A stretch of 64,000 nucleotides of DNA, taken from contig NZ_AKJE01000078.1 of the NCBI RefSeq assembly GCF_000282495.1, positions 62,001 through 126,000 of the forward strand. The letters run 5' to 3'. Within the stretch, counting starts at the first letter, position 1. The number at the start of each line of letters is the position of its first letter. A program made the position numbers and the translations under genes. The notes beneath the pieces are model-generated. The model did no database searches, was not told the DNA's origin, and was given only the letters and a program-made list of their open reading frames with translations. Of the stretch, positions 1 to 9,234 are shown one piece after another. Origin of the DNA: Pseudomonas sp. GM79. GTDB lineage: Bacteria > Pseudomonadota > Gammaproteobacteria > Pseudomonadales > Pseudomonadaceae.

Positions 1-780
1 TGGATTGGCGACATTTGGTACAACTGGCCTGTCAGCCAATGGGCCCTGCGCGCACGCTACCAGTTCGCTCCCGAATGGTATGCACAGGTCGGGGTCTTCG
101 AGCAGAACCCCTCGTACCTGGAAACCGGTAACGGCTTCAAGCTCAGTGGCAGCGGCACCAAAGGCGCGCTGATACCGGTTGAGTTGGTCTGGAGCCCCAC
201 GGTCAATTCGCTGCCCGGAGAATATCGGCTGGGCTATTACAAGAGCACGGCCAACGCCGATGACGTATTGGAAGATCGCAATGGCAACCCCCAGCCCTCC
301 ACTGGCGATCAGTTCAAACAGCACTCCAGCCGTCACGGTTACTGGTTTGTCGCCCAGCAGCAATTGACCGCTCGCGACGGCGACAGCCAGCGTGGACTTT
401 CGGTGTTTGCCAACTTCACTGCACACGACAAGGCCACCAGCCGGGTCGATCATTTCGTTCAGGCGGGCATCGTCTACAAGGGGCCGTTCGATGGCCGGCC
501 AAAAGATGATCTGGGCGTGGGCATCGCGCAGGTCCACACCAACTCGGACTTCCGCCAGCGTGCACGCCTGCAGAATGAACAGAACGGCATTGCCGATTAC
601 GAGGATCCCGCCTATCTGCCCCTGCAGTACAACGAAGTGAGCAGCGAGATCTATTACGGGTTCCACGTCACCAACTGGCTCACCGTACGGCCTAACCTGC
701 AGTACGTGAAATACCCCGGTGGTGTGCGGGAAATCGACGCTGCAGTGATCGCCGGTCTCAAGGTCCAGGCGAAGTTCTAG
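1..780 (+). CDS. Carbohydrate-selective porin, OprB family (3' part)
   Basis: Only the C-terminal ~259 residues are present; the reading frame is open from base 1, so the gene starts outside the window. Alternating amphipathic beta-strands, many aromatic residues (WIGDIWYNW, YWFVAQQQL, EIYYGFHVTNWLTVRPNLQYV) and a terminal Phe match an outer-membrane beta-barrel. The segment from YNWPVSQWALRARYQFAPEW onward resembles the OprB family of sugar porins, which admit glucose and other monosaccharides. It precedes a sugar permease and sugar-dehydrogenase genes on the same strand, which fits outer-membrane entry of their substrate. A long inverted repeat follows the stop codon. The family assignment is recognition from sequence; the substrate is inferred. 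Confidence 0.85.
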   Translation, partial: WIGDIWYNWPVSQWALRARYQFAPEWYAQVGVFEQNPSYLETGNGFKLSGSGTKGALIPVELVWSPTVNSLPGEYRLGYYKSTANADDVLEDRNGNPQPSTGDQFKQHSSRHGYWFVAQQQLTARDGDSQRGLSVFANFTAHDKATSRVDHFVQAGIVYKGPFDGRPKDDLGVGIAQVHTNSDFRQRARLQNEQNGIADYEDPAYLPLQYNEVSSEIYYGFHVTNWLTVRPNLQYVKYPGGVREIDAAVIAGLKVQAKF

Positions 781-789
781 CCCGGCAAT

Positions 790-827
790 GCCCCGCCACG
801 ATCAATGGACCCGAACCGTGGCGGGGC
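790..827 (+). terminator. Inverted repeat after the porin gene, probable terminator
   Basis: GCCCCGCCACG and CGTGGCGGGGC form an 11-bp perfect stem around a 16-base loop, 10 bases after the porin stop. A weak T-rich tail (TACAGTTTT) follows. It probably separates porin transcription from the MFS gene. Confidence 0.6.
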
Positions 828-946
828 TGACTACAGTTTTCCACCCAGCGGAAAACACATTTGCCATAGAGGCATTTTTTTTCCGTTTCAATGGCAGTAG
901 TCTCAATTCCACTGAGCGTACAAATAATTTCAATAAGGTTGACCTC

Positions 947-2380
947 ATGTCCAACAATCAAAATGCCTCCAGTGCTTCGTCAAAGATTCTTTGGCGTATC
1001 GCAGCCATCACCACCATGGGGTCGCTGGGATTTGGTTACGACACCGGAGTGATCTCCGGAGCGCTGCCGTTCATGACGCTTGATGTCAGTCAAGGAGGCC
1101 TTGGCCTGACGCCCATGACGGAAGGGTTGGTGGCGTCCTCGCTGATATTTGGTGGCGCTTTCGGCGCACTGTTCGCGGGTCAATTATCCGATCGCTATGG
1201 TCGCCTCGGTGTACTCAAGGCCCTGGCCATATTGTTTGCACTGGGTGCGCTGGGTACGGCTGTAGCGCCTGATATCTGGACCATGGTCATCACCCGTTTC
1301 ATTCTGGGTATTGCCGTCGGCGGCGCGTCATCGACCGTTCCGGTATTGATCGCCGAGTTGGCGGCCCCTAAACACCGCGGTCGGCTTGTCTGCCAGAGCG
1401 AGTTGATGATCGTTTCCGGACAGTGCCTGGCCTACATCACCAGCGCCGGCCTGGCGCATCTGTTCGACAGTCCGTTCATCTGGCGCTACATGCTCGCCAT
1501 TGCGCTGATCCCGGCGGTGCTGCTGTACGTCGGGATGCATTTTGTGCCGACCTCACCCCGTTGGCTGGTAAGTAAAGGTCGTATCGCAGAAGCCAAAACA
1601 ACCTTGGCTGGTATCCGTGACACCCAGCGCGAGGCGGACCGTGAGCTGAAGGAAATCATTGCCCAGTGCAACGTCGAACGGCACCACACCGGCGTGCTCG
1701 GCAAGCTCAACGAACCCTGGTTGCTCAAGCTGCTCGCCATTGGTATCGGCCTGGGTTTCGTTATCCAGTTCACCGGCGTCAATGCGTTCATGTACTACAC
1801 GCCGATGATCCTCAAAGAGACCGGCATGGGCACTAATGCCGCACTGATCGCCACCATCGGCAATGGCGTGGTTTCGGTGATCGCCACCTTGATCGGCATG
1901 TGGGTGATCAACCGCATGGGTCGTCGCTCGATGCTGCTGCTGGGGCTGACCGTCGTGGTACTGGCGCAAATCTTCCTTGGTGTCGTGCTCAACTTCATGC
2001 CGCATTCGCTCGTGCAAAGTTACCTGGCACTGTCCGGCGTGCTGGTGTTCCTGTTCTTCATGCAGATGTGCATCGGCCCGGTGTATTGGCTGTTGATGTC
2101 GGAGCTGTTTCCGACCCACGCCAGGGGCTTGATGAATGGCATTTCAGTGAGCGTATTCTGGATCTTCAATGCCATCGTCGCCTTCGTCTTCCCGGTTCTG
2201 CTGAGTGTGATGGGTGGCATGACCTTCTTCCTGTTCGCCGTGGTGAACATCGGCTCGATCGTCTTCTGCACGCTGTGGTTGCCGGAAACCAAGGGGCTGA
2301 CCCTGGAAGAAATCGAACAGCAAATGAAGCAGCGCTTCAACGGCCGTAAATGGCGTGCTCCCGAAGTGCAAGCGTATTGA
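947..2380 (+). CDS. Sugar/inositol proton symporter, MFS sugar-porter family
   Basis: The 477-residue inner-membrane carrier belongs to the sugar-porter family (XylE/GalP/IolT type). Visible signatures are GFGYDTGVISGALPF in TM1, DRYGRL in the loop after TM2, GVNAFMYYTP in TM7 and PETKGLTLEEIE at the C-terminus. The open frame extends upstream to 788, but the ATG at 947 is preferred: it follows ATAAGGTTGACCTC and leaves a normal N-terminus before TM1. It sits between the porin and a dioxygenase and is co-oriented with the following sugar-dehydrogenase genes. An IolT-like inositol transporter is plausible because an IolG-like dehydrogenase lies downstream, but the substrate cannot be fixed from sequence. 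Confidence 0.88.
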   Translation: MSNNQNASSASSKILWRIAAITTMGSLGFGYDTGVISGALPFMTLDVSQGGLGLTPMTEGLVASSLIFGGAFGALFAGQLSDRYGRLGVLKALAILFALGALGTAVAPDIWTMVITRFILGIAVGGASSTVPVLIAELAAPKHRGRLVCQSELMIVSGQCLAYITSAGLAHLFDSPFIWRYMLAIALIPAVLLYVGMHFVPTSPRWLVSKGRIAEAKTTLAGIRDTQREADRELKEIIAQCNVERHHTGVLGKLNEPWLLKLLAIGIGLGFVIQFTGVNAFMYYTPMILKETGMGTNAALIATIGNGVVSVIATLIGMWVINRMGRRSMLLLGLTVVVLAQIFLGVVLNFMPHSLVQSYLALSGVLVFLFFMQMCIGPVYWLLMSELFPTHARGLMNGISVSVFWIFNAIVAFVFPVLLSVMGGMTFFLFAVVNIGSIVFCTLWLPETKGLTLEEIEQQMKQRFNGRKWRAPEVQAY

Positions 2381-2458
2381 GAACTGCCATTGCGCATGCC
2401 GGCGCCCAACCTTAAAAGCCGGCCGGCCTTCAAGAATAACGATCAAGGATCTCGAATC

Positions 2459-3355
2459 ATGACTGCTCACCTGGACACCGACATCGCCATTGGCGGCCTT
2501 TTCGAAGAGGAACATTCCGCCGAAATCGTCAATGCCCGCATCTCTGCTGACGCCAACCCGCGCCTGGCAGAAGTCATGGCGGTGCTGACCCGGCATTTGC
2601 ATGCAGCCATCAAGGAAATCGAACCCAGCCACGAGGAGTGGTTCAAGGCCATCGAGTTCCTGACTCAGACCGGTCAGATGTGCACCGACTGGCGCCAGGA
2701 GTACATCCTGCTGTCGGACGTGCTGGGTGTGACCATGTTGGTCGACGCGATCAACCATCGCCGGCCCAAGGGTGCCACGCCCAATACCATTCTCGGTCCG
2801 TTCTATGTGGCCAATGCGCCGCACTACGAGAATGGCGCGAACATCTGCCTGGACGGCAAGGGTGAACCGACGCTTGTCAGCGGACGGGTGCTGGATACGG
2901 CCGGCCGGCCGATCGCCGGTGCCACCCTGGATATCTGGCAGACCAACGACGATGGCTTCTACGACGTGCAGCAGAAAGGTGTGCAACCGGACTACAACCT
3001 GCGCGGGCTGTTCACCACCGATGCCGATGGCTATTACGCGTTCCGCACCGTCAAGCCGCGCCATTACCCGATCCCTGCCGACGGTCCCGTAGGCAAGCTG
3101 TTGGGTGATCTGGGCCGGCACCCGAATCGCGCAGCACATCTGCATTTCATCGTAACCGCCAACGGATACGACCAGGTCATCACACATATCTTCACGCCCG
3201 ACTGCCAGTACTTGCACGAGGACACCGTGTTTGGCGTGAAGAAAGAATTGATCGCCGAGTTCACCACTCAAAGCGACCCGGCTATCGCCGAACGTTACGA
3301 CCTGCCTGTGCCGTTCCTGGCGGTCAACTGGGATTTTGTTCTGACCCCGCTCTGA
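2459..3355 (+). CDS. Intradiol ring-cleavage dioxygenase, hydroxyquinol 1,2-dioxygenase type
   Basis: At 298 residues it has the two-part structure of catechol/hydroxyquinol 1,2-dioxygenases. An N-terminal helical dimerisation domain (about residues 30-105) is followed by the linker TILGPFYV and a beta-sandwich catalytic domain. Expected non-haem Fe(III) ligands are visible: Tyr in DGFYDV, Tyr in KPRHYPIP, and the two His of AAHLHF. The DGPVGKLL and THIFTPDCQYL stretches resemble hydroxyquinol rather than catechol enzymes. These enzymes open 1,2,4-trihydroxybenzene to maleylacetate. The start at 2459 follows AAGGATCTCGAATC. No maleylacetate reductase lies nearby, so the ring-cleavage product must be handled elsewhere. 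Its place inside a sugar cluster is odd. Confidence 0.87.
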   Translation: MTAHLDTDIAIGGLFEEEHSAEIVNARISADANPRLAEVMAVLTRHLHAAIKEIEPSHEEWFKAIEFLTQTGQMCTDWRQEYILLSDVLGVTMLVDAINHRRPKGATPNTILGPFYVANAPHYENGANICLDGKGEPTLVSGRVLDTAGRPIAGATLDIWQTNDDGFYDVQQKGVQPDYNLRGLFTTDADGYYAFRTVKPRHYPIPADGPVGKLLGDLGRHPNRAAHLHFIVTANGYDQVITHIFTPDCQYLHEDTVFGVKKELIAEFTTQSDPAIAERYDLPVPFLAVNWDFVLTPL

Positions 3356-3406
3356 TTAACCGACAACTGTCTTTGACCGTTCTCAAACCACTCATAAGTG
3401 ATCGTC

Positions 3407-4279
3407 ATGCCCACTAAAAATATCGAACTCCTTGCTGCCTATTGGACCCTCGCTGGCGATACCTATCCAGGCGCTCCCAGCGAAATCAGCCCGTTCTCCC
3501 TGCAGGATCGAGCGCAAGCCGCCTCGAAAGCCGGCTGGCGCGGCATGGGGTTCGTCCATGCCGACCTGCTGCATAACGTCGACAAGCTGGGCATTTCAAC
3601 GGTGCGCAACATTCTCCAGGACAACGGCATCAAACACGTGGAAGTCGAGTTCCTGACCGACTGGCACCTGGACGGAGAGCGCCGCGCGGCGTCGGACAAA
3701 ATGCGCGACGAGCTGCTGGAAATTGCCGGCGAACTGGGCGCGCGCAGTCTCAAGGTCGCCGGTGGTCTGTTCGAAGACGGGCCGCCTGATGTGCCGCGCA
3801 TGCGCGAAACCTTTGCCCTGTTATGCGACCGGGCTCAACCCTTCGGCGTCAACGTAGTGATCGAGTTTCTGCCGTTTTCCAGCGTCTGCACCATCGACCG
3901 CGCTATTGCAGTGACCGAGAACGTGCGCCCTAACGGCGGCCTTCTGGTGGACACCTGGCACGTAGCGCGTGGCGGCATGAGCTTCGATGAAATCGCCAAG
4001 ATCCCCCTGGAATTGATCAAGTCCATCGAGCTGGATGACGCCAACCACGCCATCGTCGAAACGCTGTTCAACGACTCGACGCACCACCGCAAACTCTGCG
4101 GCGAAGGTGTATTGGATGTGCCGGCGTTTATCCAACAAGTGGTCAATGTCGGCTACCGCGGGCCTTGGGGTGTCGAGCTGATTTCCGCCGAGTTGCGCAA
4201 GCTGCCCCTGGAAGTGGCGGCAAAGAGAGCCTTTGACACCACCCTGGCGCAATTCGAAGGTATCCAGTTCCCGAATTGA
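3407..4279 (+). CDS. Sugar phosphate isomerase/epimerase-like TIM-barrel protein
   Basis: The 290-residue protein is of the xylose-isomerase-like TIM-barrel superfamily (IolE, IolI, 3-keto-glycoside lyase relatives). Metal-binding strand ends are visible: VVIEFLPF, LLVDTWHVARGG, KSIELDDA and GPWGVELISAE supply the Glu, Asp/His, Asp and Glu expected for a divalent metal site. A GTG at 3398 is an alternative start nine bases upstream; ATG 3407 gives the usual short N-terminus. It is followed by two Gfo/Idh/MocA dehydrogenases, a pairing typical of inositol catabolism and of oxidation/elimination of glycosides. The exact reaction is unknown. Confidence 0.82.
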   Translation: MPTKNIELLAAYWTLAGDTYPGAPSEISPFSLQDRAQAASKAGWRGMGFVHADLLHNVDKLGISTVRNILQDNGIKHVEVEFLTDWHLDGERRAASDKMRDELLEIAGELGARSLKVAGGLFEDGPPDVPRMRETFALLCDRAQPFGVNVVIEFLPFSSVCTIDRAIAVTENVRPNGGLLVDTWHVARGGMSFDEIAKIPLELIKSIELDDANHAIVETLFNDSTHHRKLCGEGVLDVPAFIQQVVNVGYRGPWGVELISAELRKLPLEVAAKRAFDTTLAQFEGIQFPN

Positions 4280-4347
4280 TGCGCCGAAGCACGCTGACGT
4301 TTCGCTCGTCTAAAACATCGAACAATAGAGTTTCAAGGAGATAACAA

Positions 4348-5343
4348 ATGGTAGGTATCGCAGTTCTCGGCGCCGGTCGTATCGGCAAGATTCACGCAGC
4401 CAACGTGGCTGCCAGCAAGTTCGCCAAGCTGGTTGTCGTGGCGGATCCGTTCGCCGATGCCGCTCAGAGTCTGGCCGACGCCTTCGGCACCGAAGCGATG
4501 CTCGACTGCGAAGCGGCGATCGATCGCGACGACGTCCAGGCCATCATTATCGGCACCCCGACCCACACCCATATCAGCCTGATGCTGCGTGCCGTGCGCC
4601 AGGGCAAAGCGGTGCTGTGCGAGAAGCCGATCGACCTGGACATGGCCAAGAGCCTGGCCGCGGTAGAGGAAGTGGAGCGCCTCAATGGTCGGGTCATGCT
4701 GGCGTTCAACCGCCGCTTTGAGTCCACGTTCGCTGAAATGCGCGCAGCCATCGATGCCGGCGATATCGGCGAAGTGCGCCAGGTGATCATCAGCAGCCGC
4801 GATCCTGGTCTGGCACCTGAAGACTACATCCAGCATTCGGGCGGTATCTTCCGCGACATGACCATCCACGACCTGGACATCGGTCGCTGGTTGCTGGGCG
4901 AGGAGCCGGTCGAACTGACCGCCATCGGCAGCCGCCTGATCGATCCGCAGATGATGGAAAAGTACGACGACTACGACACCGCCATGGTGCAGATGCAAAC
5001 GGCGTCGGGCAAACAGTGCCATATCAACAACTGCCGCCAGGCGGTCTATGGCTACGACCAGCGCATCGAAGTGTTCGGTTCCAAAGGCATGTTGCAGATG
5101 GATAACCTGCGTCCGACGACAATCCGTCGCTGGAACCAGGACGTCACCGATGCGCGCGAACCCCTGCTGAACTTCTTCCTTGAGCGTTATCAGCAAGCCT
5201 ACAAAGCCGAACTCGATGCCTACATCGAAGCGCTGGTGAAGGGCACTCCGATGCCGACTACCGTGCAGGATGGCCTCAAGGCTCTGCAACTGGCCGATGC
5301 CGCGGTCGAATCGGTCAAGACCGGGCGCGCGGTCAGGCTATGA
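4348..5343 (+). CDS. iolG: Gfo/Idh/MocA dehydrogenase, inositol 2-dehydrogenase-like
   Basis: The 331-residue protein has the N-terminal Rossmann motif GAGRIGKIHAANV, the EKP motif (LCEKPIDL) with the conserved lysine, and a C-terminal substrate domain with RDMTIHDLDIGRWLLGEE, whose Asp/His positions match inositol dehydrogenases. IolG oxidises myo-inositol to scyllo-inosose with NAD. RBS AAGGAG lies seven bases before the ATG. It is 68 bases behind the TIM-barrel gene and 48 before a second dehydrogenase. The symbol reflects close family resemblance; oxidation of another cyclitol or of a glycoside is possible. Confidence 0.75.
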   Translation: MVGIAVLGAGRIGKIHAANVAASKFAKLVVVADPFADAAQSLADAFGTEAMLDCEAAIDRDDVQAIIIGTPTHTHISLMLRAVRQGKAVLCEKPIDLDMAKSLAAVEEVERLNGRVMLAFNRRFESTFAEMRAAIDAGDIGEVRQVIISSRDPGLAPEDYIQHSGGIFRDMTIHDLDIGRWLLGEEPVELTAIGSRLIDPQMMEKYDDYDTAMVQMQTASGKQCHINNCRQAVYGYDQRIEVFGSKGMLQMDNLRPTTIRRWNQDVTDAREPLLNFFLERYQQAYKAELDAYIEALVKGTPMPTTVQDGLKALQLADAAVESVKTGRAVRL

Positions 5344-5391
5344 GCTTGAACGGTCATTGGCTATCTCGGACAAGAACACCTGGAGAACATC

Positions 5392-6483
5392 ATGTCTTAC
5401 AAGCTTGAGAGTGGCGCCACTATTGGTGTGGCCTGCCTGGGGATTACCCACCCACACACGTCGGGCCGCGTCAAAGCCTTCAAGCGCATACCCGGCGTGC
5501 AGTTCCTTGGCGCCTACGACGACAGCCCTTTGCTGGAGCCGTTCTGCGATGCGCTGGACTTGCAGGCCCGCAGCAAGGAAGAAATCCTCGCTGACCCGAA
5601 CGTGCACGTCGTATTGGTGCACCCCAAAAGCTACCTGATGGCTGATTGGGCCATCGAAGCGCTGGAGGCCGGCAAGGCGGTGCTCTGCGAAAAACCGGCG
5701 GGCCGCGGTACCATCGACACCACTCGCATCGTCGACGCGGTCGAGCGTACCGGCGGGTTGTTCCAGGTCGGCTACTGCTGGCGCTACGCACCGTCGGTGG
5801 AAAAAATGCAGCAGGTTCTGCAAAGCGGTGAAATCGGCAAGGTGCTACAGGTTCGCGCGCACGCTGGCTGTTCCCACGATGAGGCCGACACCAACCACAT
5901 GAAACAACCGGGCGACCGTGGCGGTGCCTTTTATGTGATCGGCTGCCACACCATCGACCGTTTGCTGTTGCACTTCGGCATGCCCAAATCGGTCAATGCG
6001 CGGATTACCAAATTCGCTGGGCAGATGAGCGATTCGGCGCGCGAGGACGCCGTGGGTGCGGTGCTCAACTACGACGATAAGTTGATCACCATCGATTTCA
6101 TGTCCTGGGACCCGATGCCCTGGACCGAGAGCTGGGACATTACCGCCTACGGTACTCACGGGGTGATGCATTCCACGCCGATGCCGGCGTCATACAAGCT
6201 TTACCACGATGGCAAGAACGGCCATCAGCAAGGCTGGACGCACTGGAACGAGAACAGCTTTCCGGAGATCTGGGCGGTGCGTAAAACCGTCTATTCCCCG
6301 GAAATTGCCGAGATCGGTAACCCGGTGTATTTCGACCGTGAAGCCGCTGCCTTCGTCCAGTCGTTGCGCACCGGAAGCCCTTCGACGGTGCCGGCCAGCC
6401 AGGCGCATAACATCAACGTGATACTCGAAGCGCTGTTCGAGTCCGCTGAGTTGAATGGCCAGGAAGTCATCCTGGCTCAATAG
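5392..6483 (+). CDS. Gfo/Idh/MocA family oxidoreductase
   Basis: The 363-residue NAD(P)-dependent sugar or cyclitol dehydrogenase starts with an unusual nucleotide-binding segment (VACLGITHPHTSG, without the classic GxGxxG). The conserved LCEKPAGRGTID follows. The substrate domain carries GGAFYVIGCHTIDRLL, placing the catalytic His/Asp as in the family. TM segments and a signal peptide are absent, so it is cytosolic. It follows the IolG-like gene in the same operon; two such enzymes with a TIM-barrel partner suggest sequential oxidation or epimerisation of one substrate. A 9-bp hairpin follows the stop codon. Confidence 0.83.
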   Translation: MSYKLESGATIGVACLGITHPHTSGRVKAFKRIPGVQFLGAYDDSPLLEPFCDALDLQARSKEEILADPNVHVVLVHPKSYLMADWAIEALEAGKAVLCEKPAGRGTIDTTRIVDAVERTGGLFQVGYCWRYAPSVEKMQQVLQSGEIGKVLQVRAHAGCSHDEADTNHMKQPGDRGGAFYVIGCHTIDRLLLHFGMPKSVNARITKFAGQMSDSAREDAVGAVLNYDDKLITIDFMSWDPMPWTESWDITAYGTHGVMHSTPMPASYKLYHDGKNGHQQGWTHWNENSFPEIWAVRKTVYSPEIAEIGNPVYFDREAAAFVQSLRTGSPSTVPASQAHNINVILEALFESAELNGQEVILAQ

Positions 6484-6515
6484 CGACATGTAGTTCTGTA
6501 GGCGAAATGACCCCG

Positions 6516-6537
6516 CCGGCTCTGTAAACAGAGCCGG
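6516..6537 (+). other. Perfect intercistronic hairpin before the binding-protein gene
   Basis: CCGGCTCTG and CAGAGCCGG form a 9-bp stem with a TAAA loop and no T-tract. It lies between the dehydrogenase and the ABC binding-protein gene. Such structures often stabilise or process mRNA so that the binding protein is made in excess, but that role is inferred here. Confidence 0.6.
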
Positions 6538-6588
6538 AAGGGCAGTTGCATCCCCGAGAAATGCCAACAACAAAAAGAAGAGGACACT

Positions 6589-7659
6589 ATGCACAAGATC
6601 ATCAAGGTTGCCGCGGCAGTATTGTTGGGCCTGGCCGTCAGTGCCTGCTCGAAAAATGAGACCAGCACCAAGGGCACGATTGGCATTGCCATGCCCTCAA
6701 AAACCGAAGCGCGATGGGTTTCAGACGGTAGCAGCATCGTCGATTCATTGAAGAAACTCGGTTACGACACCGACTTGCAGTATGCCCAGTACGAAGCGCC
6801 GACCCAGCTGTCGCAAATCGAAAACATGATGGTCAAGGGCATCAAGGGCCTGATTGTCGCGCCGATCGACGGTACGACCATGGCCGATGTGCTCAAGCAG
6901 GCCAAGGAGAAAGGCATCAAGGTCATTTCCTATGATCGCCTGATCCGCAACACCAAAGACTTCGACTACTACGTCACCTTCGACAACTACCGCACCGGCG
7001 TGCTGCAGGGGCAGTCCATCGTCGACAAGTTGCAGCTCAAACAGGGCAAGGGCCCGTTCAACCTGGAAATCTTCGCCGGCTCCACGGACGACAACAATGC
7101 CCACGTGGTGTACGCGGGAGTGATGTCGCAGCTCAAACCCTACATCGACAGCGGCAAGCTGGTCATTCGCAGCGGCCAGCAATCCATAGACAAAGTAGCC
7201 ACTCCAAACTGGGACGGCGCCCAAGCCCAGGCGCGTATGGATAACCTGCTCAGCGCCTTCTACGGCACCGCCCACCTGGACGCGGTCCTGGCCATGAACG
7301 ATCAGATCGCCACTGGTGTGGTGTCTTCATTGCGCGGTGTGGGCTATGGAACGGGTAAGGCAGCAATGCCTATCGTGACCGGCCAGGACGCCGAGATTTC
7401 CAGCATCAAGTCGATCATACGCGGCGACCAGACCTCCACCATTTTCAAGGACACCCGCGCCCTCGCCGATGCCGCCGCGCAAATGATGGATGCGACCTTG
7501 AGTGGCAAGACCGTCGTGGTCAACGACTCCACGTCCTACGACAACGGCTCGATGATCGTGCCGACCCAGCTGCTGACTCCACAACTGGTTGATGGCAACA
7601 ACTGGCAGAAAGTCCTTGTCGATGACACCAAGTTCTACACGCCTGAGCAGTTGCGCTGA
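6589..7659 (+). CDS. chvE: Multiple-monosaccharide ABC transporter, substrate-binding lipoprotein (ChvE-like)
   Basis: The 356-residue periplasmic binding protein begins with a lipoprotein signal (LGLAVSAC, lipobox VSAC), so the mature protein is likely lipid-anchored. The core is periplasmic-binding-protein type 1 fold: TIGIAMPSKTEARW, GLIVAPIDGTTMADVLKQA, VISYDRLIRNTKDFDYYVTFDN, AVLAMNDQIATGV. The YDRLI...D.Y.TFDN segment is characteristic of the ChvE/XylF group that binds aldoses. The RBS AAGAGGA precedes the ATG. It heads a three-gene ABC cassette and probably captures the sugar handled by the preceding dehydrogenases. Confidence 0.87.
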   Translation: MHKIIKVAAAVLLGLAVSACSKNETSTKGTIGIAMPSKTEARWVSDGSSIVDSLKKLGYDTDLQYAQYEAPTQLSQIENMMVKGIKGLIVAPIDGTTMADVLKQAKEKGIKVISYDRLIRNTKDFDYYVTFDNYRTGVLQGQSIVDKLQLKQGKGPFNLEIFAGSTDDNNAHVVYAGVMSQLKPYIDSGKLVIRSGQQSIDKVATPNWDGAQAQARMDNLLSAFYGTAHLDAVLAMNDQIATGVVSSLRGVGYGTGKAAMPIVTGQDAEISSIKSIIRGDQTSTIFKDTRALADAAAQMMDATLSGKTVVVNDSTSYDNGSMIVPTQLLTPQLVDGNNWQKVLVDDTKFYTPEQLR

Positions 7660-7698
7660 GGCAACCCGAGATCGGTGTGTGCTGGCAGGAGAGAAAAA

Positions 7699-9234
7699 AT
7701 GACAAAAACAATTCTCGATATGCGTGATATCCAGAAATGCTTCGGCCCGGTGAAGGCGCTGAGCCGGGTCAACCTCAAGGTCGGCGATGGCGAAATCCAT
7801 GCGATCTGCGGTGAGAATGGCGCTGGCAAATCGACCCTGATGAAGATCCTCAGCGGCGTCTATCCGCATGGCACCTTCACCGGTGAAATTGTCTTTGATG
7901 GCGCGCCGCGAACGTTCCAGGGGTTGCGCGACAGTGAGGCGCTGGGCATCTGCATCATCCACCAGGAATTGGCCCTGGTGCCCATGCTGTCAATCACCGA
8001 AAACCTGTTCCTCGGAAACGAGATAGCCCGTCATGGCGTGATTGATTGGGATCAAGCGCACCAGCGGGCCCGCGAGTTACTCGCGCGGGTCGGCCTCGAT
8101 GCCCGGCCGCAGACCCTGGTGGGCAACCTCGGGATTGGCCAGCAGCAAATGGTGGAAATCGCCAAGGCTCTGGCCAAGGATGTGCGCCTGCTGATTCTTG
8201 ACGAGCCGACCGCGAGCCTCAACGAAAAAGACAGCGACACCTTGCTCAAGCTGATGCTCGAACTCAAGGGGCGTGGCATCACCTCGATCATCATCTCGCA
8301 CAAGCTCAATGAGATTGGGCGGGTGGCGGACGAGATCACCGTGATCCGTGACGGCAGTACCGTCGATGTCATCGACTGTCGTGCCGAACCTATCGATGAA
8401 GGCCGGGTGATTCGCTCCATGGTCGGCCGCGAACTCTCGGACCGCTATCCGAAGCGCGTTCCTGACATTGGCGAAAAGCTGTTCGAGGTTGAAGGCTGGT
8501 CGGTCGGCGACCCGGAGCACTCTGGACGTGACCGCATCCGCAACATCAATTTCCACGTGCGTCGGGGCGAGGTGGTGGGCATCGCCGGGCTGATGGGCGC
8601 TGGCCGTACCGAATTCGCCATGAGTGTATTTGGCCGCTCCTATGGCTCGAACATCCGTGGCAAGGCGCGTCTCGAAGGGCGAGACGTTGACCTTGGCACC
8701 GTGCGCAAGGCCATCGATCACGGTTTGGCCTACGCCACCGAAGACCGCAAGGGCGCCGGCCTGGTATTGGGCGAGAGCATCACACGCAACACCAGCATGG
8801 CCAACCTGGCCGCCGTGTCCAAACGCTGGGTGATGAACGAACTGGCAGAGACTTCGGTGGCGGTCGATTTCCAGACGCGTCTGCGCATTCGTAGCCCGGA
8901 CGTCCTGCAGACGGTGGACAAGCTCTCCGGCGGTAACCAGCAGAAGGTCGTGCTGGGTAAATGGCTGTTTTCCGACCCCAAGGTTTTGATCCTGGACGAG
9001 CCCACTCGCGGCATCGATGTCGGGGCCAAGTACGAGATTTACGCGGTGGTCAATCAGGTCGTCAGCGAGGGCAGAGGCGTCGTCATGATCTCCTCGGAAA
9101 TGCCTGAGTTGCTGGGTACCTGTGACCGAATCTATGTAATGAATGAAGGACGCTTTGTCGGCGAGTTTCCAATCGCAGAGGCATCGCAGGAAAAAATCAT
9201 GCACGCAATCATGAAAAATGAGGTGATCCAGTGA
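7699..9234 (+). CDS. mmsA: Sugar ABC transporter ATP-binding protein, duplicated NBD (MmsA/GguA type)
   Basis: The 511-residue cytosolic ATPase has two tandem nucleotide-binding domains. The first has Walker A GENGAGKST (near residue 37), a signature region GNLGIGQQQMVEIAKAL and Walker B LLILDEPTA. The second has a degenerate P-loop (GLMGAGRTE), signature KLSGGNQQKV and Walker B VLILDEPTRGID. This arrangement defines RbsA/XylG/GguA sugar importers. The ATG at 7699 follows AGGAGAGAAAAA and is preferred to an in-frame upstream codon at 7675. Its stop overlaps the permease start. The symbol follows the multiple-monosaccharide family name. Confidence 0.88.
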   Translation: MTKTILDMRDIQKCFGPVKALSRVNLKVGDGEIHAICGENGAGKSTLMKILSGVYPHGTFTGEIVFDGAPRTFQGLRDSEALGICIIHQELALVPMLSITENLFLGNEIARHGVIDWDQAHQRARELLARVGLDARPQTLVGNLGIGQQQMVEIAKALAKDVRLLILDEPTASLNEKDSDTLLKLMLELKGRGITSIIISHKLNEIGRVADEITVIRDGSTVDVIDCRAEPIDEGRVIRSMVGRELSDRYPKRVPDIGEKLFEVEGWSVGDPEHSGRDRIRNINFHVRRGEVVGIAGLMGAGRTEFAMSVFGRSYGSNIRGKARLEGRDVDLGTVRKAIDHGLAYATEDRKGAGLVLGESITRNTSMANLAAVSKRWVMNELAETSVAVDFQTRLRIRSPDVLQTVDKLSGGNQQKVVLGKWLFSDPKVLILDEPTRGIDVGAKYEIYAVVNQVVSEGRGVVMISSEMPELLGTCDRIYVMNEGRFVGEFPIAEASQEKIMHAIMKNEVIQ

